64,000 bases of DNA from Anaerolineales bacterium (GCA_020634855.1 JACKAU010000017.1:114564-178563); one strand, 5' to 3'; counted from the first letter of the stretch, positions 1 through 7,620 are shown. The notes: generated from the letters alone by a model not told the origin. Numbers and translations are program-made.

Positions 1-135
1 CCCAAATCCACCACGGGCGTTGGGGCGAAGGCGGCGGTGCGGTGTTTCTACGTTTTTTTTGCTTGGACAACGTTCTTCTCCTTAAAACAATTGATAAAAT
101 CAGTAGTTCACAATTTTACATAAAAGTGGGTAAAT

Positions 136-236
136 AGAACACAGATTGTACAGATCACACGGATAAACACGGATTTTTTGAAGTAAAATCAAGCCTTATC
201 GGTGAAAATCCGTATGATCCGTGTCGTCCGCGTTCT
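136..236. repeat. Inverted repeat of ATCCGTGT words
   Basis: The left arm (about 136-178) carries four words ending ..ACACGGAT / ..ACACGGATTTTTT. The right arm (about 205-236) carries three words reading ATCCGTATG, ATCCGTGTC, GTCCGCGTTCT. The arms are imperfect reverse complements, and each is itself a quasi-tandem array with a period near 10-12 nt. The same vocabulary recurs at 827-916. No coding sequence is seen from 1 to 276. Confidence 0.7.
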
Positions 237-276
237 ATCATTTCTCATGAGATCTTGAAATCGTGATCTACTTAAA

Positions 277-768
277 TTACTGTGTTTTTGGTTGGGCGTG
301 CGGCCCATGATCCGAAAGCTGCGCGTCAAACCAGCGATGCAGCGCCGTAACCATTTCCGCGTCATCGGTGGTATAGAGAATTTGCCCCCCATTTTCAATG
401 TCGCTGTATTCAAGGTTGATGTGTTGATAGCCGGTCATTAGTTGGTGCAGTCCGGCCATGTTTTCGCCATGGATCATCTGTGGATCGTGGAAATCGCCCT
501 GGCTGAACCGTTGGGCTTCTTCGGCCAGATGGGCGCGGATCAATTCGATTTGGGCCACGTCGCCGTCATCCGAGATAACCTGTTGTAAACCACCGTTGTC
601 CATTTTTTCAAAGATGTGGGTCGTGCGCTCCAGGTCAAACGGCATTACCTCCGCCCCGCGATTCGCGACTTCCGCCAGCCGGGCCGGAGCGGCCGGCTCG
701 ACCGCCTGAGACTGGCAGCCAACCAGAGCCAGTGTAGCCATCAATATTAATCCCAGAATCTTAAACAA
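277..768 (-). CDS. Small lipoprotein of unknown function
   Basis: This is a 163-aa exported protein. The N-terminus has a hydrophobic signal and a lipobox (LVGC, Cys about residue 18), so it is probably lipidated and held at the outer face of the membrane. The rest is hydrophilic, acidic and His-containing, with no recognised domain. The start is a TTG at 766-768, chosen because AAAGGAG lies just upstream and the signal peptide begins there. It sits downstream of the multicopper oxidase on the same strand and could belong to the same metal-response group. That link is inferred from position only. Confidence 0.7.
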   Translation of the reverse strand: MFKILGLILMATLALVGCQSQAVEPAAPARLAEVANRGAEVMPFDLERTTHIFEKMDNGGLQQVISDDGDVAQIELIRAHLAEEAQRFSQGDFHDPQMIHGENMAGLHQLMTGYQHINLEYSDIENGGQILYTTDDAEMVTALHRWFDAQLSDHGPHAQPKTQ

Positions 769-826
769 AATTTATCTCCTTTTACGTTGTTAGGGCCGCA
801 AATTTGCGCCACCCGCGAAAATTATG

Positions 827-916
827 GAACACGGATGACACGGATCGAACGGATTTTTACTGATTTAGATATTTTTTATCCGTGTCAATCCGTGTGATCC
901 GTCTAATCCGTGTTCT
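827..916. repeat. Inverted repeat of ATCCGTGT words
   Basis: The left arm reads GAACACGGATGACACGGAT and onward. The right arm ends ATCCGTGTTCT at 906-916 after the words ATCCGTGTC, ATCCGTGTG and ATCCGTCTA. The centre is AT-rich. It shares its vocabulary with 136-236, so the lipoprotein gene is bracketed by two such elements. Confidence 0.75.
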
Positions 917-968
917 ATTTTTGGTTGTGGCTTGGCCACTTTACGTCTACAGACTGCAACGTGATCGT

Positions 969-2510
969 TTAACCTACCCGGACCACATTCATCATACCGG
1001 CCTCGGCATGGTAGATGTTGTGGCAGTGATGCATCCAGTCGCCGGGATTATTGGCCACAAAGCGCACACTGACCAGTCCGTGACTGGGCACAATGACCGT
1101 ATCCTTGCGCACACCGTTTTGGCCCACTTCAAAAAAGTGACCGTGCAGATGCATCGGGTGGGGCATCATACTTTGGTTGCGGTAGTTGAACTGCACCGGT
1201 TGCTCCCGCGCCACTACGATGGCGTCGGTGTCGGGCCAAATTTGACCGTTGATGCTCCACAACGGCGACCCATGCCCGCCGGAGAGGGTCTGGTCAAATA
1301 CAACCCGATCACTGGCGGAGGCGGAGGCGGGATAGCGTTCTTCCGGCGCGCCGGTCATTTGAGTGAGATCGTTCCAGCGAATATTTTGCGGCACATTGTC
1401 GCCGCTGTCGCCGGAGGCGAGAGCATCGGCGTATTGCAGGGTACCGAGAGTCACGTAATCATCGGCGCTATCGGTCAGGGCGTACAACTGCCAGCGGCCG
1501 GGGTTATCGGCCGTGACCTCCACATCGTACCGTTCACCCATGGCAATACGCAGCACATCAACCGTGAACGGTTCAACCGGGCGGCCATCGGTGTGAGTGA
1601 TGGTTAGGCTGTGACCGGCCAACCGCAGGTCATAAATAGTGCCGCTGCTGCCGTTGATGAAACGCAGCTTGAGCTTGTCGCCCTGTTTGGCGGTGAGCGG
1701 TTCGGCGATCTCAGCGACTTGACCGTTGATGGTATAAGCATCGTACACCGGCTCGACCAGTGGGGCGTTGGGATCATTAGCTGCGACGCCGCCCATCATA
1801 TTGCCCATCATGCCACCCATGCCACCCATACCGCCCATCATGCCGGCCATATCGCGGTTGACCATCCGGTTAACCGCCGCCGGCCCCCCGCCATCGACGG
1901 TGGCCCAATCTTCCAGCACCAAGGTGTATTCACGATCATAATCGCCGGGGTTGCTTTTTGGCTCGATGATGAAGGCGCCGATCAGCCCTCGATCAAGCTG
2001 GTGGGCCACGTGAGGATGGTACCAATAGCTGCCGGCCGGCGAGGCTTCGAACTCATACACAAACGACTCGCCGGGCTGCACGGCGGGTTGGGTCATCTTC
2101 GGCACCCCGTCCATGGCGTTAGGGACGGGGATACCGTGCCAGTGAACGGTGGTGGGATCGGGCAAGTTGTTGGTAAGGGTGATGCGCACCCGGTCGCCCT
2201 CGGTCACGCGGATTTCGGGGCCAACGGGCAGGCCGTTGTAAGTCCATGCCTGAAATTCACCGGTCCCCAGATCGATGGGGGTGACAGCGGTGGTTAGGTT
2301 AAATTCTTTCAGCGGCGAGCCGCCGGTTATACTACCGGTCAGGCTCGATTGGAGAGTGGGTGTCGGCCCGGCAGTGGCGATGGCCGGGCCGGCTGTAGAC
2401 TGGCACGCGCTCAACATCGGGCCGCCCAATGCGGTCAACACCGCCGCGCCGCCGGCGTAGCGCAAAAAGTCTCGGCGAGAGTGTGATCGATTCAATATAA
2501 AGCTCCTCAT
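969..2510 (-). CDS. Multicopper oxidase, Tat-exported, Met-rich
   Basis: This 513-aa laccase/CueO-like enzyme probably oxidises Cu(I) or phenolic substrates outside the membrane. The N-terminus has a Tat motif (SRRDFL, residues 11-16), a hydrophobic stretch and a lipobox-like LSAC near 33-36, so it may be a Tat lipoprotein. Copper ligands are visible: HWHG (123-126), HPH (165-167), HPMHLHGH and HCHNIYHAEAGMM near the C-terminus. Residues 221-239 are a Met/Gly insert with many Met, comparable to the Met-rich segment of CueO. The ATG at 2510 has no ribosome site before it. A TTG at 2495 has AGGAG 7 nt upstream and may be the true start, still keeping the Tat motif. Two SHOCT genes lie just upstream on the same strand. 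Confidence 0.93.
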   Translation of the reverse strand: MRSFILNRSHSRRDFLRYAGGAAVLTALGGPMLSACQSTAGPAIATAGPTPTLQSSLTGSITGGSPLKEFNLTTAVTPIDLGTGEFQAWTYNGLPVGPEIRVTEGDRVRITLTNNLPDPTTVHWHGIPVPNAMDGVPKMTQPAVQPGESFVYEFEASPAGSYWYHPHVAHQLDRGLIGAFIIEPKSNPGDYDREYTLVLEDWATVDGGGPAAVNRMVNRDMAGMMGGMGGMGGMMGNMMGGVAANDPNAPLVEPVYDAYTINGQVAEIAEPLTAKQGDKLKLRFINGSSGTIYDLRLAGHSLTITHTDGRPVEPFTVDVLRIAMGERYDVEVTADNPGRWQLYALTDSADDYVTLGTLQYADALASGDSGDNVPQNIRWNDLTQMTGAPEERYPASASASDRVVFDQTLSGGHGSPLWSINGQIWPDTDAIVVAREQPVQFNYRNQSMMPHPMHLHGHFFEVGQNGVRKDTVIVPSHGLVSVRFVANNPGDWMHHCHNIYHAEAGMMNVVRVG

Positions 2511-2537
2511 ATATAATAAAGGTTCGTAGACATCGCT

Positions 2538-2759
2538 TTAATGCCCAATCGTCTGGCGCATTTCGTCGTATTGCGCTCGGGACAACTCACCTCGGGCATA
2601 ACGTTGATCCAGAATGTCACGGGCCGTACCATGTGGATTTGATTCGTTACCGACGGATGGCTGTGGGCCGACGGGAAACAGCACCGTGATCAGCCAGACG
2701 GCCAGCAAGAGGATTCCTCCCCAGGACAGTAGCATCCAGATTAAACCCAAGCCCATCAT
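2538..2759 (-). CDS. SHOCT-domain small membrane protein
   Basis: A 73-aa protein with one N-terminal membrane helix (about 5-28) and a C-terminal SHOCT motif (about 47-72, core ARDILDQRYARGEL). SHOCT segments are short helical oligomerisation or anchoring modules of unclear function. The start follows GGAGGTGGGCA. It lies 14 nt downstream of a second SHOCT gene and upstream of the multicopper oxidase, suggesting one transcript. It probably acts as a membrane accessory of the metal locus (inference). Confidence 0.85.
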   Translation of the reverse strand: MMGLGLIWMLLSWGGILLLAVWLITVLFPVGPQPSVGNESNPHGTARDILDQRYARGELSRAQYDEMRQTIGH

Positions 2760-2773
2760 TGCCCACCTCCATC

Positions 2774-3037
2774 TTAAGCCATAATGTCGTGCAATTTTTC
2801 TTGGTACTCGTCGCGGTTCAGCTCACCGCGGGCATACCGCTGATCTAGAATATCGCGGGCCGATAGCGTCTGGCCTTGGTAATTATCACCTGTCTTGCTA
2901 CCGTTGCCTGAGTTGGTGAACTTCTGCACCGCCCACACGACCAGCACTACCAAACCAACTAGGATAGCGATGTTGAACAACATGCCAAACAGGCCATACA
3001 GACCAAATCCTGTACCAAACATAGTTTCACCCATCAT
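2774..3037 (-). CDS. SHOCT-domain small membrane protein
   Basis: An 87-aa protein with one membrane helix (about 15-40) and a C-terminal SHOCT motif that repeats the ARDILDQRYARGEL core of its downstream neighbour, so the two look like tandem paralogues. The start at 3037 is preferred over an upstream one at 3079 because AGGAGGT (3046-3052 on the opposite strand) lies 8 nt before it. It is the first gene of the leftward SHOCT-SHOCT-oxidase group, divergent from the Met-rich exported protein. Confidence 0.85.
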   Translation of the reverse strand: MMGETMFGTGFGLYGLFGMLFNIAILVGLVVLVVWAVQKFTNSGNGSKTGDNYQGQTLSARDILDQRYARGELNRDEYQEKLHDIMA

Positions 3038-3127
3038 TTTCCAGTACCTCCTATGAATTGGGTTAGTATTCCTTCTCAATCTATCTATAGTGTATCTCTA
3101 CAACGTGAAGCTACCTTGAAGCTTGTA

Positions 3128-3161
3128 TAAAGATTCTGTAAAGATTGAACTCTTCTTTACA
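3128..3161. promoter_or_regulatory. Candidate response-regulator boxes
   Basis: TAAAGATT occurs twice, 11 bp apart (3128-3135 and 3139-3146), the spacing typical of OmpR/PhoB-family half-sites. TGTAAAGA (3137-3144) also has an inverted partner TCTTTACA (3154-3161). Another TGTAAAG lies at 3215-3221. The cluster is in the divergent promoter between the SHOCT/oxidase genes and the Met-rich gene, close to an OmpR-type regulator gene. Binding is inferred. Confidence 0.4.
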
Positions 3162-3304
3162 CAACCTTTAAGAAACCATCATAAAAACTTCAAAATAGTG
3201 GAGTATGATAGAGCTGTAAAGTCGAAATTCAACCGACCCGGCATATCGAAATTGCCGGCGGTTACCTATAAAATTAAGTTACTTACAGCAAGGAGTGCTT
3301 TACA

Positions 3305-4282
3305 ATGTTTAACAATAAATGGTTTTCAATCGCAGTGGGTAGCGGGCTGGCCGTGCTGCTGCTGGTTGGTCTCTTGGCCGTAGCGCCTGCATTTGCTCAA
3401 GGCGGTGGAACACCGCGCGGCTCTGGCGGCATGATGGGGGGAACCGGCAATAATGGCGGCGTCGGCCCCGGCTGGATGATGGGCAACAGCCAAGGTATCA
3501 CCGGAACCAATCAATTTGGTTTCGGCCCTGGCTGGATGATGCAGCAAACTCAAGGTTATAGCGGCACCTTACCTTTTGGCCCCGGCATGATGGGGATGAT
3601 GGGCAACTTTTTTAATGGCGATGGCAGCTTTGCCGGAATGATGAATGGTTTCGGCGGTATGATGGGCGGCGGGATGAACGTCAACCCCAACAATCCGTTT
3701 TATACTGCCCCCACTCCCCTCACGCTCGATGAAGCCACGACCATTCTCGACGTCTATCTGGCCGATCTCGACGATGCTAACCTGGCTTACCAAGACATAA
3801 TGATTTTTGACAACCACACCTACGCTCAAATTATCGAAAAAGACAGCGGCGTCGGCGTGATGGAAGTGCTGATTGACCCTACGTCCCAAGCAGTTTACCC
3901 GGAAATGGGCCCCAATATGATGTGGAACCAGAAATACGGCATGATGTCCGGCTTCGGGCGCTACGGGATGATGGGTGGTATGATGGGTGGCTTCAACAAC
4001 GGGATGATGGGTAACCGCTTTAACTTTGGCAATACCGACAGCCCGGCTGAGTTGACCGTCACCCCGGAGCAGGCTGTAACCGCCGCTCAAAGCTATCTGG
4101 ACACGAATTTCAGCGACAAAGCCCTCACAGCCGATGAACCGGCCGCTCCCTTCTACGGTTACTACACCCTCGACATCAGCCAAGACGGCAAAACGGTGGG
4201 AATGCTGAGTGTCAATGGGTACACGGGCGCGGTTTGGCCTCACACCTGGCATGGCAAACTGTTAACAATGAGTGAAGAGTAA
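3305..4282 (+). CDS. Exported Met/Gly-rich protein, PepSY-like domains
   Basis: A 325-aa secreted protein. A signal peptide ends near AFA-Q (residue 31). Residues about 40-125 are Gly/Met/Asn-rich, with many MM and GWMM motifs. A second Met-rich patch (GMMGGMMGGF) lies between two related segments of about 60 aa (about 137-192 and 255-312). Each of these has a helix followed by strands ending in VYP or VWPHTWHG, resembling PepSY-like folds. Clustered Met thioethers suit Cu(I) or Ag(I) binding (inference). The start follows AAGGAG. It is followed 26 nt later by the DUF302 gene and then by a two-component pair. Confidence 0.8.
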   Translation: MFNNKWFSIAVGSGLAVLLLVGLLAVAPAFAQGGGTPRGSGGMMGGTGNNGGVGPGWMMGNSQGITGTNQFGFGPGWMMQQTQGYSGTLPFGPGMMGMMGNFFNGDGSFAGMMNGFGGMMGGGMNVNPNNPFYTAPTPLTLDEATTILDVYLADLDDANLAYQDIMIFDNHTYAQIIEKDSGVGVMEVLIDPTSQAVYPEMGPNMMWNQKYGMMSGFGRYGMMGGMMGGFNNGMMGNRFNFGNTDSPAELTVTPEQAVTAAQSYLDTNFSDKALTADEPAAPFYGYYTLDISQDGKTVGMLSVNGYTGAVWPHTWHGKLLTMSEE

Positions 4283-4307
4283 TTATTTTCCGAAGGAGAT
4301 TTTTTAA

Positions 4308-4706
4308 ATGACTCAAGAATACGGCTTAAAAACAACGCTCAATATCCCCTACGAAACCGCCATCGAGCAAGCAACAGCCGCTTTGAAGGCGGAAGGATTT
4401 GGCGTTTTGACCGAGATCGACGTCAAGGCCACGCTCAAGAAAAAACTGGACGTCGACTTTCGGCGCTACATGATTCTGGGGGCGTGCAACCCCAACCTGG
4501 CTCACCAGGCGCTGCAAACGGAACTCGATTTGGGGCTGCTCTTGCCCTGTAACGTTATCGTGTACGAAAATGACGAGGGACAATCGGTCGTCTCCATCAT
4601 CGATCCAATCATGATGATGGGCGTCATTGAAAACGAGGCGCTGTCGCTCGTCGCCAACGAGGCCAAGGCCCGTTTACAGCGCGTAATTGCGGCGTTAAAT
4701 AATTGA
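4308..4706 (+). CDS. DUF302 family protein
   Basis: A 132-aa cytoplasmic protein matching the DUF302 pattern: an early amphipathic helix (YETAIEQATAALKAEGFGVL), a central CNPNLAHQAL segment, then LPCNVIVYE and a conserved IDP before a C-terminal helix. No reaction is established for the family, though it is common near metal or thiol stress genes. There is a strong ribosome site (GAAGGAG). It is probably co-transcribed with the Met-rich protein and ends at a strong hairpin. Confidence 0.9.
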   Translation: MTQEYGLKTTLNIPYETAIEQATAALKAEGFGVLTEIDVKATLKKKLDVDFRRYMILGACNPNLAHQALQTELDLGLLLPCNVIVYENDEGQSVVSIIDPIMMMGVIENEALSLVANEAKARLQRVIAALNN

Positions 4707-4717
4707 TCACCATAGCT

Positions 4718-4760
4718 ACAGGCCCACCGGCCGTTGTGTATTGCCGGTGGGCCTGTTTGG
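4718..4760 (+). terminator. Rho-independent terminator
   Basis: A perfect 14-bp stem, ACAGGCCCACCGGC (4718-4731) with GCCGGTGGGCCTGT (4743-4756), followed by TTTGG. Outer bases ATCACC/GGTGAT extend it. It ends the Met-rich protein-DUF302 transcript before the two-component genes. Confidence 0.8.
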
Positions 4761-4850
4761 TGATCTCGCCCGATTCACAGGTGGTATTGACTTGCCTTCG
4801 CCATCGGCCTATCATGACCCTCAAATAGGCCTCAACAAAGTACAAAAATC

Positions 4851-5549
4851 ATGACAGCGCCAAAAATTTTAATCATCGATGACGAACAAAGTATTATCAA
4901 TCTGGTGTCGGCCTACTTGCGGACCGAGGGTTATGAGGTTCATACGGCCACCGACGGCCCGACCGGGCTAAAAGCCGCTCGTAGCATCAGGCCGGATTTG
5001 ATTGTGTTGGATATTATGCTGCCCGGCCTGGACGGCATCCAACTGCTCACCCAACTCCGGCGCGAGTCCGATGTCTACGTGATTATGCTCACAGCCAAAG
5101 CCGAAGAGACCGACAAAATCGTCGGGCTATCAGTAGGTGCGGACGATTATCTGACCAAACCCTTCAGCCCGCGTGAATTGGTAGCTCGCATCAAGGCCGC
5201 CCTACGCCGCTACGGCCAATCGAGCAGCCTGCCCGACAGTCGTATCCTCACGTTCAAACGGCTGCGTATCGATCCCGACGGCCGGCAGGTTTGGAAAGAT
5301 GATCAGCCGGTGGAATTAACCGCCATCGAATTTGATCTCCTGTTGGCCCTGGCCGAACACCCCGGTCGGGTGCTCAGCCGGGAACAGTTGTTGCAGCGGG
5401 TCTGGGGACACGATTTTTACGGTGAAGCGCGGGTGGTTGATGTCCACCTGGGCCATATCCGTAAAAAGATTGAAACTAATCCGGCCCAGCCGGAATTCAT
5501 TTTGACGGTGCGGGGCATAGGATATCGTTTCGAGGGTGATCCCCAATGA
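4851..5549 (+). CDS. OmpR/PhoB-type response regulator
   Basis: A 232-aa regulator. The receiver domain (about 4-117) has the acidic pair D10/D11, phospho-acceptor D54 (VLDIMLPGLDG) and K in LTKPFSP. A winged-helix DNA-binding domain (about 130-230) ends with HLGHIRKKIE and VRGIGYRFE. It is translationally coupled to the downstream kinase by an ATGA overlap. The TGTAAAG boxes upstream of 3305 are plausible targets. The metal specificity is inferred from the kinase and neighbours. Confidence 0.96.
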   Translation: MTAPKILIIDDEQSIINLVSAYLRTEGYEVHTATDGPTGLKAARSIRPDLIVLDIMLPGLDGIQLLTQLRRESDVYVIMLTAKAEETDKIVGLSVGADDYLTKPFSPRELVARIKAALRRYGQSSSLPDSRILTFKRLRIDPDGRQVWKDDQPVELTAIEFDLLLALAEHPGRVLSREQLLQRVWGHDFYGEARVVDVHLGHIRKKIETNPAQPEFILTVRGIGYRFEGDPQ

Positions 5550-6706
5550 GATGGCTCGACCGGATCAACACCAGTCTCGGTTGGAAGCTGCTCATTTCCT
5601 ATCTGATTGTTATTTTGGTGGGGGGCGTCACCCTGGCCTTGGTGGCCGAATCGGCCGTGCCGACGGCCTTCAACCGGCATTTGCTGGGGATGCAGCAGAT
5701 GATGACCGGCAACCAGATGGGCATGCACCAGATGGCGACGGATGACCTGTTTGTCAATTTCCGCACGGCCGTTACCGAGGCCTTGCTCTGGGCTGCCGGT
5801 CTGGCGGCCATTAGCGCGGTCATCGTCAGCATTTTTGTTTCGCGGCGGGTTGTTAACCCGATCCGGCAGATGATGCAGGCCAGCCGGCGCATTGCCGACG
5901 GCCATTACGACGAGCGCGTGGCCGAAACCAGCCGGGACGAATTGGGGCAGCTTGCCCGCAGCTTTAACCAAATGGCCGGCGCGCTCGAACAAATCGAATC
6001 GATGCGCCGCCAACTCATCGGCAATGTGGCCCACGAATTACGCACCCCCCTCACCAATATCAAGGGGTATATGGAAGGCTTAATCGATGGGGTTGTGCCG
6101 CCCGACCCGGAAACTTACCAACTGGTGTATCGCGAGGCCGACCGCCTCCAGCGGCTGGTGACCGATCTGCAAGAGCTGAGCCGGGTCGAAGCCGGTGTGA
6201 TAGAGCTAAATCGTCAGCCTCTATCGATTGCAAGCCTGATCGAACAAACCGCCGCCCGGCTGCGGCCACAATTCCAGGAAAAGGAGGTCTCGCTGCGGTT
6301 GGACCTGGCAGCCGATCGGCCAGAAATTTTGGCCGATGAAGACCGGGTGGGACAAATTCTGTTGAATCTGGTAGGGAACGCGTTGCAATATACCCCCGGC
6401 GGCGGTACGGTGACGATTATGACTACATTGGATCACGACGAAATTCAGGTTCTCATTGAGGATACCGGTATCGGCCTCCGCGCCGAAGATATACCGCACC
6501 TGTTCGACCGGTTCTACCGGGTCGATAAATCGCGCAGCCGGGCCGGCGGCGGCAGCGGGATTGGGCTGACCATCGCCAAGCACTTGATCGAGGCCCACGG
6601 CGGCCGCATTTGGGCCACAAGCGAGGGGTTAGACCGGGGCAGTACCTTTACCTTCACCTTGCCTTACCACACAAAAAAAGGTGACAGTCGCGGTTCCGGG
6701 AGGTAA
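5546..6706 (+). CDS. Sensor histidine kinase with Met-rich sensor loop
   Basis: A 386-aa membrane kinase: TM1 (about 13-36), a short external loop (37-75), TM2 (about 77-98), HAMP (99-150), HisKA with H163 in VAHELRTPL, and a HATPase_c domain with N, G1 and G2 boxes (GSGIGLTIAKHL). The loop holds H45 and a cluster M49, M52, M53, M58, M60, H61, M63, a composition suited to soft metal ions such as Cu(I) or Ag(I). The last codons and the stop lie inside an inverted repeat (6677-6725), so the C-terminal tail was probably reshaped by that element. Partner of the preceding regulator. Confidence 0.95.
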   Translation: MRWLDRINTSLGWKLLISYLIVILVGGVTLALVAESAVPTAFNRHLLGMQQMMTGNQMGMHQMATDDLFVNFRTAVTEALLWAAGLAAISAVIVSIFVSRRVVNPIRQMMQASRRIADGHYDERVAETSRDELGQLARSFNQMAGALEQIESMRRQLIGNVAHELRTPLTNIKGYMEGLIDGVVPPDPETYQLVYREADRLQRLVTDLQELSRVEAGVIELNRQPLSIASLIEQTAARLRPQFQEKEVSLRLDLAADRPEILADEDRVGQILLNLVGNALQYTPGGGTVTIMTTLDHDEIQVLIEDTGIGLRAEDIPHLFDRFYRVDKSRSRAGGGSGIGLTIAKHLIEAHGGRIWATSEGLDRGSTFTFTLPYHTKKGDSRGSGR

Positions 6707-6725
6707 ACCGGTGACTGTCACCTTT
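6677..6725. repeat. REP-like hairpin, GGTGACAGTC ends
   Basis: AAAGGTGACAGTC (6677-6689) pairs perfectly with GACTGTCACCTTT (6713-6725), and an inner CGGTT/AACCG stem extends the hairpin. It covers the kinase stop codon and could also act as a terminator. A diverged relative with the same outer words lies at 13011-13094. Confidence 0.75.
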
Positions 6726-6740
6726 AGCTCGTCCGTCATT

Positions 6741-7118
6741 TTATTGAAACTTGGCCGGGCGAGATCCACTCAAGAGTTCGACCCAGCGTTCCGGGGTCAA
6801 GCTGAATTTGGGTTTGGCCGGCGCTTCGACGTCGGTTTGGCTGTCGCCGTTGCCTGCTTGTCCGATGCTCAACAGGTTAATCCAATACTCGGGCGTAAAT
6901 TCGACGGGTGAGTACGGATAGCCTTCGATGGTAAAGCGGATGGGCGTATAGGGGTAAATGGCTTGTTCGGTTTCGAAAGCGGTGTTGATGTTGGCCGGGC
7001 GAGACCCGCTCAGCAATTCGACCCAACGTTCTGGGGTCAAGCTAAATTTGGGTTTCGATTCAGGTGCGACTTTGAATTCAATCGTGATTTGTCGTTGTTG
7101 TTTAACTTGGGTAGTCAT
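6741..7118 (-). CDS. Small protein with repeated LTPERWVELLSG motif
   Basis: A 125-aa protein I do not recognise. The block KPKFSLTPERWVELLSGSRP occurs twice (about 21-40 and 101-120), and a diverged copy (YSPVEFTPEYWINLLSIGQA) lies between them. The two near-identical blocks are also similar as DNA, so the duplication looks recent. No signal peptide or membrane helix is seen. It is preceded by AAAGGAT and an AT-rich promoter region and is convergent with the kinase. It could be a peptide precursor or a short-motif binding protein. There is no evidence for either. Confidence 0.65.
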   Translation of the reverse strand: MTTQVKQQRQITIEFKVAPESKPKFSLTPERWVELLSGSRPANINTAFETEQAIYPYTPIRFTIEGYPYSPVEFTPEYWINLLSIGQAGNGDSQTDVEAPAKPKFSLTPERWVELLSGSRPAKFQ

Positions 7119-7291
7119 TTTAATAAATCCTTTCTTAGTTAATTAGCTGGTTAGTTAATTTAATTGCTCGACGAATTAATTTTGATTTCTTGTCCTTACT
7201 ATACCAGCTTAGCGTACCAGAAAGGTTTCGAAAAGCGATCCAAAATGCGATCCAAAAGGAATTTTGCCCAAATCGGCAATTGATCTTAAAA

Positions 7292-7328
7292 AAAACGCTC
7301 CCGACCGATCACCGGTCGGGAGCGTTTT
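7292..7328. terminator. Long terminator-like hairpin
   Basis: A 16-bp perfect stem, AAAACGCTCCCGACCG (7292-7307) with CGGTCGGGAGCGTTTT (7313-7328) and a 5-nt loop ATCAC. A/T tracts on both sides make it bidirectional. It lies where the esterase-like remnant loses similarity. Confidence 0.75.
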
Positions 7329-7535
7329 GAATTGGGCGTGGTTCCCCCCCGAAAAGGCCCGTTCTAAGGCCAAAACTGTGCCATTATTATCAAGGGCCAA
7401 GAGATCGGTCAAGCCGTTAACGCTGAGGACGTACGTTTTTATGAACGGATCAATCGGCGGTTCAACGCTGGCGTCTCCTTCGGAGGGAAGATACAACGTG
7501 CCGTCTTGCCTCAGGGCGATGCCCTCTGGGTGACA
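7329..7535 (-). pseudogene. Remnant of phytase-like esterase
   Basis: Reading leftward, the frame gives PEGIALRQDGTLYLPSEGD, then DPFIK, then NGLTDLLALDNNGTVLALER. This is the pattern of the 'esterase-like activity of phytase' family (DPEGIA...SEGD...GLTDLLALDDG..LVLERS). The frame has no proper start and stays open only to a stop at 7209, with no family similarity beyond ALERAFSGG, where the hairpin intervenes. The full family is several hundred residues, so this is a truncated, decayed copy. Confidence 0.65.
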
Positions 7536-7620
7536 GGTTAAAACGGTCTTTCATTTTCCCTAGGAATCACCATCGGAACGACAAATTTTCGTTCGGAATG
7601 GTCTCTTCACGAAAAAGTGG

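Noticed and set aside
189..413. Minus-strand 74-codon frame
   Set aside because: It overlaps the lipoprotein gene and the ATCCGTGT inverted repeat and has no ribosome site.
882..1607. Plus-strand frame of 241 codons and the next one at 1611-2297
   Set aside because: Both are reverse-strand shadows of the multicopper oxidase gene, whose copper motifs are clear.
3569..4252. Minus-strand frame of 227 codons
   Set aside because: It is a His-rich shadow of the Met-rich gene (ATG codons read as CAT).
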